A stretch of 64,000 nt of DNA from Ruegeria spongiae (GCF_023502395.1 NZ_JAMFMB010000026.1:1-64000); one strand, 5' to 3'; shown: positions 44,927 to 54,837, counted from the first letter of the stretch. Program-made: numbers and translations. Notes: generated by a model not told the origin, from the letters alone.

Positions 44927-46078
44927 ATGACCGAAGATCACATTTCTTCCTATCACCCCCCACTCCCACCCACCACGGAAGAGGATCGTTTTGCGTGGCT
45001 CCGTCTTCTGCGCTCGAGACGGGTTGGTCCGGCGACCTTTCGTCGGCTCATGTCGGAACACGGCACGGCGCAGAATGCGCTGACGGCGCTGCCTGAAGTG
45101 GCGCGCAAAGCCGGGGTCGAGGATTACGAAACATGCCCGCCCGGCGTGGTCGAGGCAGAGTTCAAGGCCGCAAAAGCCGCCCGCGCGCGGCTTTTGTGCC
45201 TGGGCGATCCGGACTACCCGCGTCAGTTGATCGACCTCAATGATGCCCCCCCGATTCTCTGGGCGTTGGGCGACGTGTCGCTGCTGCACCGTCCGATCAT
45301 CGCGCTGGTGGGCGCGCGCAACAGTTCTTCTCTTGGGACGCGGATGGCGCGGGCGCTGGCCCATGATCTGGGCGCGAAAGGCTTTGTGGTTGTCTCGGGA
45401 CTGGCCCGCGGCATCGACGCCGCCGCCCATACCGCCGCGCTCGAGACCGGAACCATTGCCGTCATGGCAGGCGGGGTCGATGTGATCTACCCGGCCGAAA
45501 ACACCCATCTTGCAGAGAATATCGCCGCGCAAGGCCTGCGGATTTCCGAGCAACCTGCCCGCCTGTCGCCACAAGCGCGGCATTTCCCGCGTCGCAACCG
45601 GATCATCTCGGGCCTGGCGCAGGCCGTTGTCGTGGTCGAGGCCGCCGCCAAGTCCGGCAGCCTGATCACCGCGCGCGATGCGTTGGATCAGGGCCGCGAG
45701 GTGCTGGCGGTGCCCGGCCATCCGTTCGACGCGCGCGCGGCGGGCTGCAACCATCTGATCCGCGATGGCGCGCAACTGGTGCGCAACGCCGAGGACGTGA
45801 TCGCGGCACTGCCCACCGAAGAGCCTGCCGCGCCGCAGCCCGACCTGAACGATCTGATGCAGGACCTGCCGCAAACGCCACAAACACGCAGCCTGGGCGA
45901 CACTGCGCAACTGCATGGCCAGATCCTGAACCGCCTTGGCCCCTCGCCGATTGCCGAAGACCAGCTGATCCGCGATATCGGCGCCGCGCCCGGGGATGTC
46001 GGTCCTGCCATTGTCGATCTGGAACTGGACGGCAAGATTCAACGGCAGGCAGGTGGGCTGCTGGCACTGGCAAATTGA
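44927..46078 (+). CDS. dprA: DNA processing protein DprA
   Basis: A 383-residue DprA/Smf protein that loads RecA on incoming single-stranded DNA during uptake of DNA. An N-terminal helical part is followed by the Rossmann-type domain (GARNSSSLGTRMARALA, VVSGLARGIDAAAHTAAL, FPRRNRIISGLA) and a C-terminal winged helix (about 320-380). In the related Rhodobacter capsulatus dprA is needed to receive gene transfer agent DNA. A GTTAACC sequence 43 bp upstream is a possible CtrA half-site. Confidence 0.95.
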   Translation: MTEDHISSYHPPLPPTTEEDRFAWLRLLRSRRVGPATFRRLMSEHGTAQNALTALPEVARKAGVEDYETCPPGVVEAEFKAAKAARARLLCLGDPDYPRQLIDLNDAPPILWALGDVSLLHRPIIALVGARNSSSLGTRMARALAHDLGAKGFVVVSGLARGIDAAAHTAALETGTIAVMAGGVDVIYPAENTHLAENIAAQGLRISEQPARLSPQARHFPRRNRIISGLAQAVVVVEAAAKSGSLITARDALDQGREVLAVPGHPFDARAAGCNHLIRDGAQLVRNAEDVIAALPTEEPAAPQPDLNDLMQDLPQTPQTRSLGDTAQLHGQILNRLGPSPIAEDQLIRDIGAAPGDVGPAIVDLELDGKIQRQAGGLLALAN

Positions 46079-46285
46079 TCGCCGGTTCGCACCCGCAACA
46101 GCATCGCAGACCGGAATTCCCAGTTTCTGACGCCCCCATTTCGACAGCCTTCCGCCTCGGCCCGTCGCAGAAAATCGCGACCTTTCGTCGGGGCGGTTTC
46201 AGATGGATTGACAATTCCCTCTTGCACCCCACATCTTGCCCGGCCATAGAACGCGCCGTGTTCGTTGCATGAGGTTTCCATATAA

Positions 46286-48919
46286 ATGCCTGTAGTTGTT
46301 GTAGAATCCCCGGCCAAAGCAAAAACGATCAATAAGTATCTTGGCTCTGACTACACGGTTTTGGCCTCTTACGGCCATGTGCGTGACCTGCCGCCCAAGG
46401 ATGGATCGGTCGATACCGAGCATGATTTCGACATGAAATGGGAGGTCGGAACCGACAGCCGCAAACATGTCAAAGCCATCGCCGACGCCCTGAAGGACGA
46501 CAACGAGTTGATCCTCGCCACCGACCCCGACCGCGAGGGCGAGGCGATCAGCTGGCACCTGCAGGAGGCGCTGACCAAACGCCGCTCGATCAAGAAGGAC
46601 ACGCCGGTCAGCCGGGTGGTGTTCAACGCGATCACCAAATCCGCTGTCACCGAGGCGATGCAGAACCCGCGCCAGGTCGACATGCCGCTGGTCGAGGCCT
46701 ATCTGGCCCGCCGCGCGCTGGACTATCTGGTGGGCTTCAACCTCAGCCCGGTTCTGTGGCGCAAGCTGCCAGGCGCAAAATCGGCAGGCCGCGTGCAATC
46801 GGTCTGCCTGCGTCTGATCGTCGAACGCGAAATGGAAATCGAAGCCTTCAAGCCAGTGGAGTACTGGTCGGTCAAGGCGATCTTCGAGACCCCGCGCGGC
46901 CAGACCTATGAGGCGCGGCTGACGACGCTGGCGGGCAAGAAGCTCGACAAGCACGATCTCGGCAACGCCACCCAGGCGGAACTGGCTGTGCAGGCGATCA
47001 CCAGCCGCGCGCTGAGCGTGACGTCCGTAGAGGCAAAGCCCGCCGCACGCAACCCTTCCGCCCCCTTCATGACCTCGACCCTGCAGCAGGAAGCCAGCCG
47101 GAAATTCGGCATGGGCGCCCGCCAGACCATGAGCACCGCACAGCGGCTCTATGAGGCCGGTCACATTACCTATATGCGGACCGACGGGATCGACATGGCC
47201 CCCGAGGCCGTGACGGCGGCGCGCGACGCGATCAAGGACCGGTTCGGTGCTGAATACGTGCCCGACAGCCCGCGCATGTACAAAAACAAGGCCAAGAACG
47301 CACAGGAAGCGCATGAATGTATCCGCCCCACGGACATGACGCGTGATGCCGAGGCGTTGAAGCTGAAGGAACCGGATCAGCGCAAGCTCTATGACCTGAT
47401 CTGGAAACGCACACTGGCCTGCCAGATGGCAGCGGCCCGGCTGGAACGCACCACGGTCGACATCACCAGCGAGGATGCTCAGGTCGGCCTGCGCGCCACC
47501 GGTCAGGTGGTGCTGTTTGACGGGTTCATGCGCGTCTATGAAGAAGGCCGCGACGATGCCGACGGCGATGACGACAAGCGCCTGCCGCAGATCATGCAAG
47601 GCGAGCCTGCCCTCTTTGCCAAGACCTCACTGGTCGATCAATTCACCAAGGCCACCGGTGATACGCCGGTGACCGAAGGCGCGAAAGTGGCGAAAGAGGC
47701 GGTGCTGGCCGAAAACGAGGCGGTGCTGGCGTTGCAACACCACACCCAGCCCCCGCCGCGCTATACCGAGGCGACGCTGGTCAAGCGGATGGAGGAACTG
47801 GGGATCGGGCGGCCCTCGACCTATGCCTCGATCGTGACCACGATTCAGGACCGCGAATATGTGCGCAAGGACAAGAACCGGCTGATCCCCGAGGAAAAAG
47901 GCCGGATCGTCACCATCTTCCTGCTGAATTTCTTCCGCCAATACGTCGGATACGAGTTCACCGCCAATCTGGAAGAGCAGCTTGATAACGTCAGCGCTGG
48001 CGAAGGGGACTACAAGGAACTGTTGGGCCGGTTCTGGCGCGATTTCTCTGCGGCGATCTCGGAAACCTCGGATCTGCGCATCACCGAAGTGCTCGACAAG
48101 CTGGACGCAGCGCTGGCCCCGCAGCTTTATCCGCCGCGCGAGGATGGCTCGGACCCGAGGGTCTGCCCCAAATGCGGTGCGGGTCAGTTGCACCTGAAAA
48201 CCTCGCGCACCGGCGGGTTCGTGGGCTGCGGCAACTACCCCGAGTGTCGCTATACCCGCCCAATCAGCGGCGATGCCGATGACACCGGTGACCGGGTTCT
48301 GGGCGAGGATGCGGGCGACGAGATCAGTCTGAAAAAGGGCCGGTTCGGACCCTATGTGCAACGTGGCGAGCCCACCGAAGAGAACAAGAAACCACCGCGC
48401 GCCAGCCTGCCCAAGGGCTGGTCTCCGGATGATCTGGACCTTGAAAAAGCGCTGATGCTGCTCTCCTTGCCCCGCGAGGTCGGCGCGCACCCCGAGGATG
48501 GCGAGATGATCGAGGCCGGGATTGGGCGCTATGGTCCCTTCGTCAAGCATGGTCGCCTTTATGCCAACCTAAAGGAAGCTGATGAGGTCTTTACCATTGG
48601 CATGAACCGCGCGGTCGAGGTGCTGGCGCAAAAAGCCGCCTCGCGCGGGGGACGTGGCGCGGCGGTCAAGCCTCTGAAAGAGTTGGGCGAGCATCCTGAA
48701 AGCGGCGGCGCAGTGAATGTCATGGAAGGCCGGTACGGGCCTTACGTCAAATGGGAAAAGGTGAATGCAACCCTGCCCAAGGGCACCGAGCCTGCAGACG
48801 TAACCATGGAGATGGCGGTCGAGTTGATCGCCGAGAAAGCCGCCAAGAAAGGCGGACGCAAGAAAGCTGCGCCAAAAAAGAAATCAACTGCCAAGAAACC
48901 CGCCGCCAAAAGCGCATGA
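46286..48919 (+). CDS. topA: DNA topoisomerase I
   Basis: An 877-residue type IA topoisomerase relaxing negative supercoils. The TOPRIM domain contains ATDPDREGEAI (78-88), and the catalytic tyrosine is Tyr296 in ITYMRTDG. C-terminal zinc-finger repeats include a four-cysteine unit (CPKCG...CGNYPEC), further modules (RFGPYVQRGE, RYGPFVKHG, RYGPYVKWE), and a Lys/Ala-rich tail. It follows dprA by 207 bp on the same strand, an arrangement seen in many bacteria. Confidence 0.98.
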   Translation: MPVVVVESPAKAKTINKYLGSDYTVLASYGHVRDLPPKDGSVDTEHDFDMKWEVGTDSRKHVKAIADALKDDNELILATDPDREGEAISWHLQEALTKRRSIKKDTPVSRVVFNAITKSAVTEAMQNPRQVDMPLVEAYLARRALDYLVGFNLSPVLWRKLPGAKSAGRVQSVCLRLIVEREMEIEAFKPVEYWSVKAIFETPRGQTYEARLTTLAGKKLDKHDLGNATQAELAVQAITSRALSVTSVEAKPAARNPSAPFMTSTLQQEASRKFGMGARQTMSTAQRLYEAGHITYMRTDGIDMAPEAVTAARDAIKDRFGAEYVPDSPRMYKNKAKNAQEAHECIRPTDMTRDAEALKLKEPDQRKLYDLIWKRTLACQMAAARLERTTVDITSEDAQVGLRATGQVVLFDGFMRVYEEGRDDADGDDDKRLPQIMQGEPALFAKTSLVDQFTKATGDTPVTEGAKVAKEAVLAENEAVLALQHHTQPPPRYTEATLVKRMEELGIGRPSTYASIVTTIQDREYVRKDKNRLIPEEKGRIVTIFLLNFFRQYVGYEFTANLEEQLDNVSAGEGDYKELLGRFWRDFSAAISETSDLRITEVLDKLDAALAPQLYPPREDGSDPRVCPKCGAGQLHLKTSRTGGFVGCGNYPECRYTRPISGDADDTGDRVLGEDAGDEISLKKGRFGPYVQRGEPTEENKKPPRASLPKGWSPDDLDLEKALMLLSLPREVGAHPEDGEMIEAGIGRYGPFVKHGRLYANLKEADEVFTIGMNRAVEVLAQKAASRGGRGAAVKPLKELGEHPESGGAVNVMEGRYGPYVKWEKVNATLPKGTEPADVTMEMAVELIAEKAAKKGGRKKAAPKKKSTAKKPAAKSA

Positions 48920-49085
48920 TCCCATGCCGCCCGTCTGAGAGGGTCTCCTTCTCGGGCGGGCGCGGCGACCCTTATGCCGGTTCCGGTCCCCAACCGTAGA
49001 AATACCCGCCCCGTCAAGTTTCGTTGACTTCGATGTGACGCGGCGGCAATACCTGTCGCGTCATCAGGATTTTGCGGAGATTTCC

Positions 49086-49808
49086 ATGAAAAAACTCTAT
49101 CCCGACGCCGATGCCGCGTTGGACGGCGTGCTGGAGGACGGCATGCTGATCGCGGCGGGCGGCTTTGGCCTGTGCGGCATTCCCGAGCTACTGCTTGAGG
49201 CGATCAAACGCTCGGGCGTCAAGGACCTGACTTTTGCCAGCAACAACGCTGGCGTCGATGATTTCGGTATCGGCATCCTGTTGCAGACCCGGCAGGTCAA
49301 GAAGATGATCAGCTCTTATGTGGGCGAAAACGCTGAATTCATGCGCCAATATCTGAGTGGCGAGCTGGAACTGGAGTTCAACCCGCAAGGAACCCTGGCA
49401 GAACGGATGCGCGCCGGTGGTGCCGGTATCCCCGGTTTCTACACCAAGACCGGCGTCGGCACGGTGATCGCCGATGGCAAGGAACACAAGGATTTCCCGA
49501 CTGGTCCCGATGGCCAGCCCGAGATCTACATCATGGAGGAAGGCATCTTTGCCGATCTCTCCATCGTGAAGGCCTGGAAGGCGGATGAGACCGGCAATCT
49601 GGTCTTTCGCAAGACCGCGCGCAACTTCAACCAGCCCGCCGCCACCTGTGGCCGGATCTGCGTGGCCGAAGTCGAAGAGATCGTGCCGACTGGCTCACTG
49701 GACCCGGATTCGATCCACCTGCCCGGCATCTATGTGCATCGCCTGATCACCGGCAGCCACGAAAAGCGCATCGAACAGCGCACCACCCGCAAGAAGGAGA
49801 CCACCTGA
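49086..49808 (+). CDS. scoA: 3-oxoacid CoA-transferase subunit A
   Basis: A 240-residue alpha subunit that transfers CoA between succinyl-CoA and acetoacetate (ketone body or poly-hydroxybutyrate use). [16 protein letters not shown] and [18 protein letters not shown] are diagnostic for family I subunit A. The ATG at 49086 is preceded by GGAG. Its stop overlaps the scoB start (TGATG). Confidence 0.95.
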   Translation: MKKLYPDADAALDGVLEDGMLIAAGGFGLCGIPELLLEAIKRSGVKDLTFASNNAGVDDFGIGILLQTRQVKKMISSYVGENAEFMRQYLSGELELEFNPQGTLAERMRAGGAGIPGFYTKTGVGTVIADGKEHKDFPTGPDGQPEIYIMEEGIFADLSIVKAWKADETGNLVFRKTARNFNQPAATCGRICVAEVEEIVPTGSLDPDSIHLPGIYVHRLITGSHEKRIEQRTTRKKETT

Positions 49809-50437
49809 TGCCCTGGGACCGGAACCAAATGGCCGCCCGCGCGGCGCAGGAATTGCAGGATGGTTGGTATGTGAACCTCGGGATCGGCATCCCGACTCTG
49901 GTGTCGAACTACATCCCGGACGATGTGCATGTGACGCTGCAATCGGAAAACGGCATGCTGGGCATGGGCCCTTTTCCTTACGAGGGCGAGGAAGACCCCG
50001 ACCTGATCAATGCCGGCAAGCAGACGATCACTGAATTGCCGCAGACCTCCTATTTCGACAGTGCGCAGAGTTTTGCGATGATCCGCGGCGGCAAGATCGC
50101 CATGGCGATCCTTGGCGCGATGGAAGTGGACGAAAAGGGCGATCTGGCCAACTGGATGATCCCCGGCAAGCTGGTCAAGGGCATGGGCGGCGCCATGGAT
50201 CTGGTGGCGGGTGTCGGCCGTGTGGTGGTTGTGATGGACCACACCAACAAGCACGGCGACAGCAAGGTGCTCAGGGAATGCACCTTGCCCCTGACCGGTA
50301 AGGGCGTCGTGGATCGCATCATCACCAATCTGGGCGTGCTGGATGTGGTCGAAGGCGGATTGAAGATCGTGGAGCTTGCCGATGGCGTCAGCGATGACGA
50401 GATGCGCGCCGCGACGCAGGCAACGCTGGTCGACTGA
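49808..50437 (+). CDS. scoB: 3-oxoacid CoA-transferase subunit B
   Basis: A 209-residue beta subunit, coupled to scoA. The catalytic glutamate is Glu47 in [29 protein letters not shown] and [11 protein letters not shown] are also typical. Acts with ScoA as a heterotetramer. Followed by a strong terminator. Confidence 0.96.
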   Translation: MPWDRNQMAARAAQELQDGWYVNLGIGIPTLVSNYIPDDVHVTLQSENGMLGMGPFPYEGEEDPDLINAGKQTITELPQTSYFDSAQSFAMIRGGKIAMAILGAMEVDEKGDLANWMIPGKLVKGMGGAMDLVAGVGRVVVVMDHTNKHGDSKVLRECTLPLTGKGVVDRIITNLGVLDVVEGGLKIVELADGVSDDEMRAATQATLVD

Positions 50438-50458
50438 CCGACTTTCCGATCTGTTCCC

Positions 50459-50490
50459 GGCCCCTGCCAACCGGCGGGGGCCATTTTGTT
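50459..50490 (+). terminator. intrinsic terminator of scoAB
   Basis: GGCCCCTGCC and GGCGGGGGCC form a ten-base stem with one wobble pair around AACC, followed by ATTTTGTT. It lies between convergent scoB and the lytic transglycosylase gene. Confidence 0.85.
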
Positions 50491-50499
50491 ACGGGTCGC

Positions 50500-51357
50500 T
50501 CAATTCATGACCGTGAAGACGCAGCCATCCGTTATCAGCTCGGGCGGCGTGGCGCAGAGGCCCCGCGCGGTCTGAAACGCGGCCAGCACCTTTGGCACAT
50601 AATCGCGGGTTTCGGCAAAGGGCGGCACCCCCTTGTGAGTCCGCACCGATCCTTCACCGGCATTATACCCCGCCAGCACCAGAATCGGATCGTTGTCGAA
50701 CTCGTTCATCAGCCAGTCCAGATATTTGACGCCCCCGGCGATGTTTTCCTGCGGTGACAGGCTGTCCTCGACCCCGAAACGCTCTGCCGTGGCGGGCATC
50801 AGCTGCATCAGCCCCTGCGCCCCTGCCCCGCTGACCGCATCGACTTTGCCAGAGGATTCCACCGCGATCACCGCCAGGACCAGCGCGGGCGAGACATTGG
50901 TGCCGACGGTGGATTGCAGGATCGGTATGCCGCGCTCTTTCGCGATATCCTGCATCGATTGCAGGCGCGGTGCGGCGACGCCGCCGTTGCTGACCGCCTG
51001 CATCGCTGCGGTCAGACGGCCGGGCCGCGCATCCTCCAGCGCGGGCGAGATCTTGTCCCAGAACCACGCATAGCTGCTTTTGGGGCGATCCGGCGCGGCC
51101 TCGGGTGTTGTCGCTGGTTCGGGCGGCGCAACAACATCCACAATCGGCTCCCGATACCCGGTCGATGGCGCATAGGGCGCGGTGGCATGTTCTTCGGGCG
51201 ATATCTGCACATTTATGCGCGAACCGGTCCCGGGGGATGGCGGTGTGATACGTTTGAAAGGCGTCTCGGCCAACACGGTGCCCGACCCGCTCAGCCCCCA
51301 TACCAGACCTGCCGCAACGGCCAGACCCGCCTGCGTCAAGGAATTATTGAGAAACAT
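50500..51357 (-). CDS. lytic transglycosylase domain protein
   Basis: A 285-residue exported protein. Residues 1-30 are a signal peptide; about 31-95 is a Pro/Ala-rich linker; about 155-260 is an SLT-type lysozyme fold with catalytic Glu167 in IAVESSGKVD and the GLMQLMPATAERFGV motif. It would cleave peptidoglycan glycan strands. Its position next to the tad locus on the opposite strand suggests, but does not prove, a role in making a passage for the pilus. Confidence 0.9.
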   Translation of the reverse strand: MFLNNSLTQAGLAVAAGLVWGLSGSGTVLAETPFKRITPPSPGTGSRINVQISPEEHATAPYAPSTGYREPIVDVVAPPEPATTPEAAPDRPKSSYAWFWDKISPALEDARPGRLTAAMQAVSNGGVAAPRLQSMQDIAKERGIPILQSTVGTNVSPALVLAVIAVESSGKVDAVSGAGAQGLMQLMPATAERFGVEDSLSPQENIAGGVKYLDWLMNEFDNDPILVLAGYNAGEGSVRTHKGVPPFAETRDYVPKVLAAFQTARGLCATPPELITDGCVFTVMN

Positions 51358-51707
51358 CTGCTCTTCTCATCATTATTTTGAGTCTTTCTCCCCCGAAACA
51401 GGGCCTTGAGACCAGAAAAACCGTGTGAATTGAGGCATTTTCGCCCAATTTGCCGCCATTTTGCATCGCCAGCCGAGCCACACGGCACGTGAGAGAAGTT
51501 TGTTTTCCTTTAAATTCATGTGGTTACCTGAATAGTGAGTAAAAAGTTAAACTTGGGCCGGAAAATCCGCGTTTTGGCCCAATTCCTGCCACGCAGAACA
51601 GGCAAAACTCTATGCATACCACGACGGACACGGGCCACGAGAGAGAGACGGTTCAGACGGACGGCGAGGTTAACGAAACACACCGTGATCCTTAGGAGGG
51701 ACATACC
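51358..51707. other. 350-bp divergent intergenic region upstream of the pilin genes
   Basis: No gene is seen. It is AT-richer than most of the window. It contains TCGCCCAATT (51441-51450) and TGGCCCAATT (51575-51584), motifs that recur before cpaE, and an inverted pair TTGGGCC (51553-51559) / GGCCCAA (51576-51582). TTGGCCCAATTCCTGC (51574 on) has the GG and GC ten bases apart that a sigma-54 promoter would need, but other consensus bases are missing. The pilin ribosome site AGGAGGG is at 51694-51700. Confidence 0.5.
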
Positions 51708-51920
51708 ATGATCAAATTCTTCAAAAACTTCCGCAAAGACGAAGACGGCGCCGTAACTGTTGACTGGGTCGTTCTGACCGCAGCCGTTGTTGCACTGGGC
51801 GGTGTTGCCTATCAGGGCATCGCCGATGGCGCGTCGGGCTTGGCAGGGCAGGTCGACACTGCAATGTCGAACAAAACCGTTACGCTGGGCACCCAAGGTG
51901 GCCTCGGCACCGGCAGTTAA
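51708..51920 (+). CDS. Flp/Tad-type pilin-like peptide 1
   Basis: A 70-residue class IVb prepilin-like protein. A 14-residue charged leader ending EDG is followed by AVTVDWVVLTAAVVALGG, a hydrophobic helix, and a Ser/Gly-rich tail. Canonical Flp leaders are cut at G before xxxxEY; here the +5/+6 residues are Asp and Trp. It is the probable major pilin: strong AGGAGGG ribosome site, own terminator, first gene of the tad locus. The assignment rests on shape and location. Confidence 0.72.
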   Translation: MIKFFKNFRKDEDGAVTVDWVVLTAAVVALGGVAYQGIADGASGLAGQVDTAMSNKTVTLGTQGGLGTGS

Positions 51921-51941
51921 TCCGACGTAATCCGAATTTAG

Positions 51942-51977
51942 GGGCCATGTCTTGCGAAAGGCGTGGCCCTTTTTTTT
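51942..51977 (+). terminator. intrinsic terminator after pilin 1
   Basis: GGGCCATG pairs with CGTGGCCC (one wobble) and is followed by eight T residues. It lies 21 bp after the pilin 1 stop codon and before pilin 2. Confidence 0.85.
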
Positions 51978-51996
51978 AGGGAGGCGCTGTCGAAAG

Positions 51997-52197
51997 ATGC
52001 CAAAATCTATCAGACACTTCCTGAGATCGGAACTCGGTGCTGTAACGGTCGATTGGGTTGTACTTACTGCCGTTGTCGTTGGAATGGGCGGGGCTACAGT
52101 GCTCGCGCTCGGGGGAACAGAGGGTGACGGTTTCGCTGACAATATAGGCAGACAGATCGGGGAGGCCGAGGTTCACTTTGTATTACCACTGGACTAA
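51997..52197 (+). CDS. Flp/Tad-type pilin-like peptide 2
   Basis: A 66-residue paralogue of pilin 1, with leader MPKSIRHFLRSELG and then the same AVTVDWVVLTA and a hydrophobic segment; the tail differs and is acidic. The start at ATG 51997 fits the pilin leader; a longer frame from TTG 51952 would run through the terminator. It is probably expressed at a lower level than pilin 1 or from its own promoter, since it lies after the terminator. It may be a minor pilin. Confidence 0.65.
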   Translation: MPKSIRHFLRSELGAVTVDWVVLTAVVVGMGGATVLALGGTEGDGFADNIGRQIGEAEVHFVLPLD

Positions 52198-52362
52198 CAG
52201 TGTGATCTTTAACACGTGGATTGCGAAAGCCTGGATCAAAATCTCCTCATACCCCGTGCTTTGTCCCTTATTTCGACACATTTCATGGGTATGAGCAAAG
52301 ATGGTTCAGTGCGTGCCAGACCATTGGTATGCTCTGAACCGCAGCAGATATGAGGTGCGGGA

Positions 52363-53220
52363 ATGCGAGCTGTGTTTGGTCTGGTTCTGGTCGTTGGGAT
52401 GGCACTGGCAGGTGGCGCTGTTATGATGGCGCGCGGCTATATCGAAGAACACCGCCTGCAGCTTGAGCAGGAAAGACAAGCGCGTGCGCAGATTGTACCC
52501 ACGCAGGAGGTCTTGGTTGCGGGCACGCAACTGCGATACGGCTTCCAACTCAAACCCGAACATGTTCGGATTGTCAGATGGCCGGTGGATGCGATTCCGG
52601 AAGGCACTTTCACAAATGCTGAAGATCTGTTCGCCACAGAGATGAAAGACAACCGCTTTGTTATCCGCACGATGGAAAAGGACGAGGCGATTATGGCCGT
52701 CAAGGTCACCGAGATCGGAGAAGATGCCGGCTTGACCTCGCGCCTTGAGCGCGGAATGAGGGCCTATGCGGTCAAGGTGGACGTGGCCAGCGGCGTTTCG
52801 GGCTTTCTGCGCCCAGGTGACCGGGTCGATGTCTACTGGACTGGCGGTACAGGTGGCGCCATAGAAGGCGAGAGCGGTGAGGTGACCCGCCTGATCCAGA
52901 CCAATATTCAATTGATCGCCATCGACCAAAGCGCCGGGAAAGAACGCAATGGCGCAGCGATCGCACGTACGGTGACCGTCGCAGCCAGACCCGAGCAGAT
53001 CGCCATCCTAGCACAGGGGCAGAACACCGGCAAACTCACGCTTGCCCTGGTCGGCGCGACTGATGACACCGTGGCCTCTACCGTTGAGGTCAACAAACGT
53101 GCCCTGCTGGGATTGGGGGATCGCGAAACGGCCCCTGAAGTGCAGCAGAAAAAGGTCTGCACGATCCGCAACCGACGCGGTGCCGAAGTGATCGAAATCC
53201 CGATCCCCTGCACAAACTGA
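52363..53220 (+). CDS. cpaB: Flp pilus assembly protein CpaB (RcpC)
   Basis: A 285-residue protein with an N-terminal membrane helix (about 3-22) and an SAF domain followed by the RcpC/CpaB domain (about 40-250): VPTQEVLVAGTQLRYGFQLKPEHV is typical of SAF, and GVSGFLRPGDRVDVYWTGG of CpaB. It is a periplasmic partner of the secretin. The ribosome site is GAGGTG. It is separated from cpaC by a terminator. Confidence 0.93.
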   Translation: MRAVFGLVLVVGMALAGGAVMMARGYIEEHRLQLEQERQARAQIVPTQEVLVAGTQLRYGFQLKPEHVRIVRWPVDAIPEGTFTNAEDLFATEMKDNRFVIRTMEKDEAIMAVKVTEIGEDAGLTSRLERGMRAYAVKVDVASGVSGFLRPGDRVDVYWTGGTGGAIEGESGEVTRLIQTNIQLIAIDQSAGKERNGAAIARTVTVAARPEQIAILAQGQNTGKLTLALVGATDDTVASTVEVNKRALLGLGDRETAPEVQQKKVCTIRNRRGAEVIEIPIPCTN

Positions 53221-53242
53221 CGTCTTTTCAACCTGTTAATTT

Positions 53243-53276
53243 GGCGATTCGAGCAAGGAGCTTGGATCGCCTTTTT
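53243..53276 (+). terminator. intrinsic terminator after cpaB
   Basis: GGCGAT pairs with ATCGCC across an inner CAAG/CTTG stem, followed by TTTTT. Located 22 bp after the cpaB stop codon, so cpaC probably has its own promoter in the 190-bp gap. Confidence 0.75.
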
Positions 53277-53413
53277 GCATTGTTGCCCGTTATCCACATA
53301 AAAGCCCGCGCTCAAACCATTGATTCTTGCATAAAAACCGCTTCTGACGCAGAGTGGGCGCGATAATGGGCGAAAAGACCCGAAAACGAGGCGTGATCGG
53401 AAAGGCAGGTCAC

Positions 53414-54820
53414 ATGAAAATCGACAGATGGATGAGGGCAGCCCTGCTGGGGCTGACTGTCATGTGCAATCCCGCTGTGGTCCAGGCACAGTCCGATCCG
53501 CTACGGGTCGTGAAAAGGGACATGGCCACGACGCTTGACGTGCCGATGAACAGGGCGGTTGTGGTCGAAAGCGACGAACCCTTCGCTGAACTCAGCATCG
53601 CCAATGCAGGTATTGCCGATATCTCGTCGCTGTCCGACCGAAGCATCTATGTTCTTGGTCGGTCTCCCGGCGTCACCACGATGACGCTGCTGGATGCAAC
53701 AGGTCGGCTGATCACCAATGTGAACGTGCGCGTCGCACCCGACGTGACCGAGTTCAAGGAGCGCCTGCGCCAGATTCTGCCCGGCGAAGCCATCGAGGTG
53801 CGCACGGCCAATGACGGCATCGTGCTTTCGGGCAATGTGTCCAGCAGCGCGCGCCTGCAACGGGCTCTGGAACTGGCCGAACGTTATGCGCCCGAACGCG
53901 TTTCGAACCTGATGAGCGTGGCGGGTGTGCAGCAGGTCATGCTCAAAGTGCGGTTTGCGGAGATGCAGCGTTCGGTAACCAAGTCGCTCAGCGCCTCGCT
54001 GGGCTTTTCGGGCGGCAATGCTACCGGCGGCATCAACACGCTCAATAATTCGCTCGACCTTACCCGGGCATTGAATGGTACTATCCCGGCCGCCAACGAA
54101 AACACCGGCGCGTTGCTGTTCGGTTTCAGCGCCGGGGCCACACAGATTCGCCTGCTACTGGAAGCGCTGGAACAAAAAGGCGTGGTGCGCACCCTGGCGG
54201 AACCGAATCTCTCTGCCCTCTCGGGGCAAGAGGCGACCTTCTTGGCGGGCGGCGAATACCCGATCCCCGTCGCCCAGCGCGACGGTCTGTTTTCGGTGGA
54301 GTTCAAGCCCTTTGGCGTCCAGTTGAGCTTTATTCCCCGCGTTGTGGATGGCGACCTGATCAATCTTGAGATGGTGGCCGCGGTTTCCGCGCTCGATCCG
54401 ACCAATTCAGTGGTGATCAACGGGGCGACCGTTAACGGGTTCTCGCGCCGGGAAACCTCCACAACCGTTGAGCTTTTTGACGGTGAAAGCTTTGCAATCG
54501 CCGGGCTGATTCAAGACGATTTCCTGGATAACAACTCGCAGCTTCCCTGGTTGGGCGACCTGCCGGTGCTGGGAACACTGTTCCGCAGCGCGAACTACCA
54601 GCGCAGCCAGACCGAGCTTGTGATCATCGTGACCGCGCATCTGGTCTCGCCAACACGAGGCGAGGCGCTGGCCCTGCCGACCGACCGGGTGAAACCGCCC
54701 AGCGAATCCGAGCTGTTTCTGTTCGGCAAGACCGCATCTACCGTGCGCGCCGGCGGCGGTGCTGCATCCGAGGTCGCAAAACAGGATTTCAGTGGTTCTT
54801 ACGGCTATGTGCTTGAATGA
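53414..54820 (+). CDS. cpaC: pilus secretin CpaC (RcpA)
   Basis: A 468-residue outer-membrane channel protein. A signal peptide (MKIDRWMRAALLGLTVMC...) precedes an N-terminal pilus-secretin domain and a BON-like part (about 100-170), then the secretin domain (about 170-420) with VRTLAEPNLSALSGQEATFLAGG, a family hallmark. The ATG at 53414 was preferred to a GTG or ATG upstream for the signal peptide and its AGG site. It forms the pore for the pilus. Confidence 0.94.
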   Translation: MKIDRWMRAALLGLTVMCNPAVVQAQSDPLRVVKRDMATTLDVPMNRAVVVESDEPFAELSIANAGIADISSLSDRSIYVLGRSPGVTTMTLLDATGRLITNVNVRVAPDVTEFKERLRQILPGEAIEVRTANDGIVLSGNVSSSARLQRALELAERYAPERVSNLMSVAGVQQVMLKVRFAEMQRSVTKSLSASLGFSGGNATGGINTLNNSLDLTRALNGTIPAANENTGALLFGFSAGATQIRLLLEALEQKGVVRTLAEPNLSALSGQEATFLAGGEYPIPVAQRDGLFSVEFKPFGVQLSFIPRVVDGDLINLEMVAAVSALDPTNSVVINGATVNGFSRRETSTTVELFDGESFAIAGLIQDDFLDNNSQLPWLGDLPVLGTLFRSANYQRSQTELVIIVTAHLVSPTRGEALALPTDRVKPPSESELFLFGKTASTVRAGGGAASEVAKQDFSGSYGYVLE

Positions 54821-54837
54821 TCGGGAGGATGAAACCG

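Noticed and set aside
48920-49085. Possible small gene between topA and scoA
   Set aside because: The only open frame is an extension of shadows without a start and ribosome site; the CGCCCG/CGGGCG hairpin after topA has no T tract.
51574-51590. Sigma-54-type promoter before the pilin gene
   Set aside because: The GG and GC are ten bases apart, but the remaining bases do not match the consensus well enough to call a promoter.
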